NCBI GenBank assembly: GCA_905371865.1
Contig: CAJPNA010000093.1
Span: forward strand, 1-5,834
Direction: 5' to 3'
Length of the DNA stretch: 5,834 bases
Source: an uncultured Carnobacterium sp.
GTDB taxonomy: Bacteria; Bacillota; Bacilli; Lactobacillales; Aerococcaceae
This document shows, piece by piece, positions 5,670-5,834 of this stretch (positions are counted from its first letter, which is position 1; each line of letters opens with the position of its first letter). The position numbers were made by a program, and so were the translations under genes. The notes under the pieces were generated by a model. The model was not told the origin of the DNA and did not search any database. It saw only the letters and a list, made by a program, of their open reading frames with translations.

Positions 5670-5676
5670 GAAAAAT

Positions 5677-5707
5677 CCTCCTTATGCCTCTATATGTCCT
5701 TATTATA
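5677..5707 (-). promoter_or_regulatory. -10 box and ribosome binding site of the ABC operon
   Basis: On the minus strand a perfect TATAAT (5702-5707) is followed by AAGGAGG (5677-5683), 7 bases ahead of the ATPase ATG. The ribosome binding site is strong. The promoter is less certain because the -35 position at 17-base spacing is only a T-run (5725-5730). Confidence 0.55.
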
Positions 5708-5783
5708 TAACTAGAATCCGCATAAAAAAAGAGATTTTCTTGCCTTCAAAGAGAACTTTTTTGCTAAAAAGCTTTACATTCAA

Positions 5784-5812
5784 TTACTACGAATCCGTAT
5801 GATTCTTCGTAA
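5784..5812. repeat. Imperfect inverted repeat at the right edge
   Basis: TTACTACGAATC (5784-5795) and GATTCTTCGTAA (5801-5812) pair at 10 of 12 positions around a 5-base loop. It lies upstream of the ABC operon promoter region. It could be an operator, part of a neighbouring gene cut by the window, or chance. Confidence 0.35.
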
Positions 5813-5834
5813 TCTCAATGAGTTCTTTTTATAC

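Noticed and set aside
4937..5802. Plus-strand open frames opposite the ABC ATPase gene and its upstream region
   Set aside because: They are antisense shadows of the ATPase codons. The last one runs past the gene only into AT-rich non-coding sequence.
5793..5834. Possible gene tail on the minus strand (reading ELIEITKNHTDS then a stop) or gene start on the plus strand at 5799
   Set aside because: The minus-strand frame already has a stop codon at 5829-5831 and the plus-strand ATG has no ribosome binding site. The piece is too short to judge at the edge.
1..5834. Mobile element, phage, CRISPR or defence system
   Set aside because: No transposase, integrase, Cas-like or toxin-antitoxin protein, no terminal inverted repeats with target duplications, and no regular spacer-repeat pattern were seen.

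Overview
The window looks like a chromosomal stretch from a low-GC Gram-positive bacterium (Firmicutes). The evidence is AT-rich sequence, strong AGGAGG-type ribosome binding sites, U-tract terminators, and methionine genes controlled by a tRNA-Met T-box. Methionine control by T-box rather than by an S-box (SAM) riboswitch is typical of Lactobacillales outside the streptococci, so that order is the best guess. The genus cannot be read from the sequence. All supported genes lie on the minus strand, so the text below reads from high to low coordinates.

Right part (about 5710 to 3229): a two-gene ABC transporter operon. It has a -10-like box and a strong ribosome binding site, then an ATP-binding protein (5669-4926), then a 548-residue membrane permease (4936-3290) whose start overlaps the ATPase stop by 11 bases. 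The permease looks like two fused half-permeases. A strong terminator follows its stop, and a weaker hairpin with a T-run lies just beyond. The substrate is unknown.

Middle (3250 to 2846): a non-coding region of 444 bases between the two genes. It holds the terminators, two small palindromes, candidate promoters and a full T-box leader. The specifier codon is AUG, the T-box bulge is UGGU (matching the ACCA end of tRNA-Met), and an antiterminator competes with a terminator.

Left part (2845 to 147): an apparent methionine-responsive operon. It holds a core MetE-like methyltransferase (377 aa), a 90-codon remnant of a cyclase-family (PF04199) gene, a second core MetE-like paralogue (379 aa), and a strong terminator. 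Both methyltransferases keep all four expected zinc ligands. They lack the N-terminal half of classical MetE, so the methyl donor is open. The cyclase remnant appears to join the normal N-terminus, through the metal-binding motif, directly to the normal C-terminal tail, which implies an in-frame internal deletion. Uncharged tRNA-Met would switch the operon on when methionine is scarce.

The edges (1-146 and 5713-5834) have no supported gene. They contain imperfect palindromes, and the left one has a possible promoter firing out of the window. The most interesting items are the in-frame-deleted cyclase kept between two tandem core MetE paralogues under a Met T-box, and the apparent loss of the MetE catalytic histidine in both paralogues. 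I saw no mobile element, CRISPR array, tRNA or rRNA.
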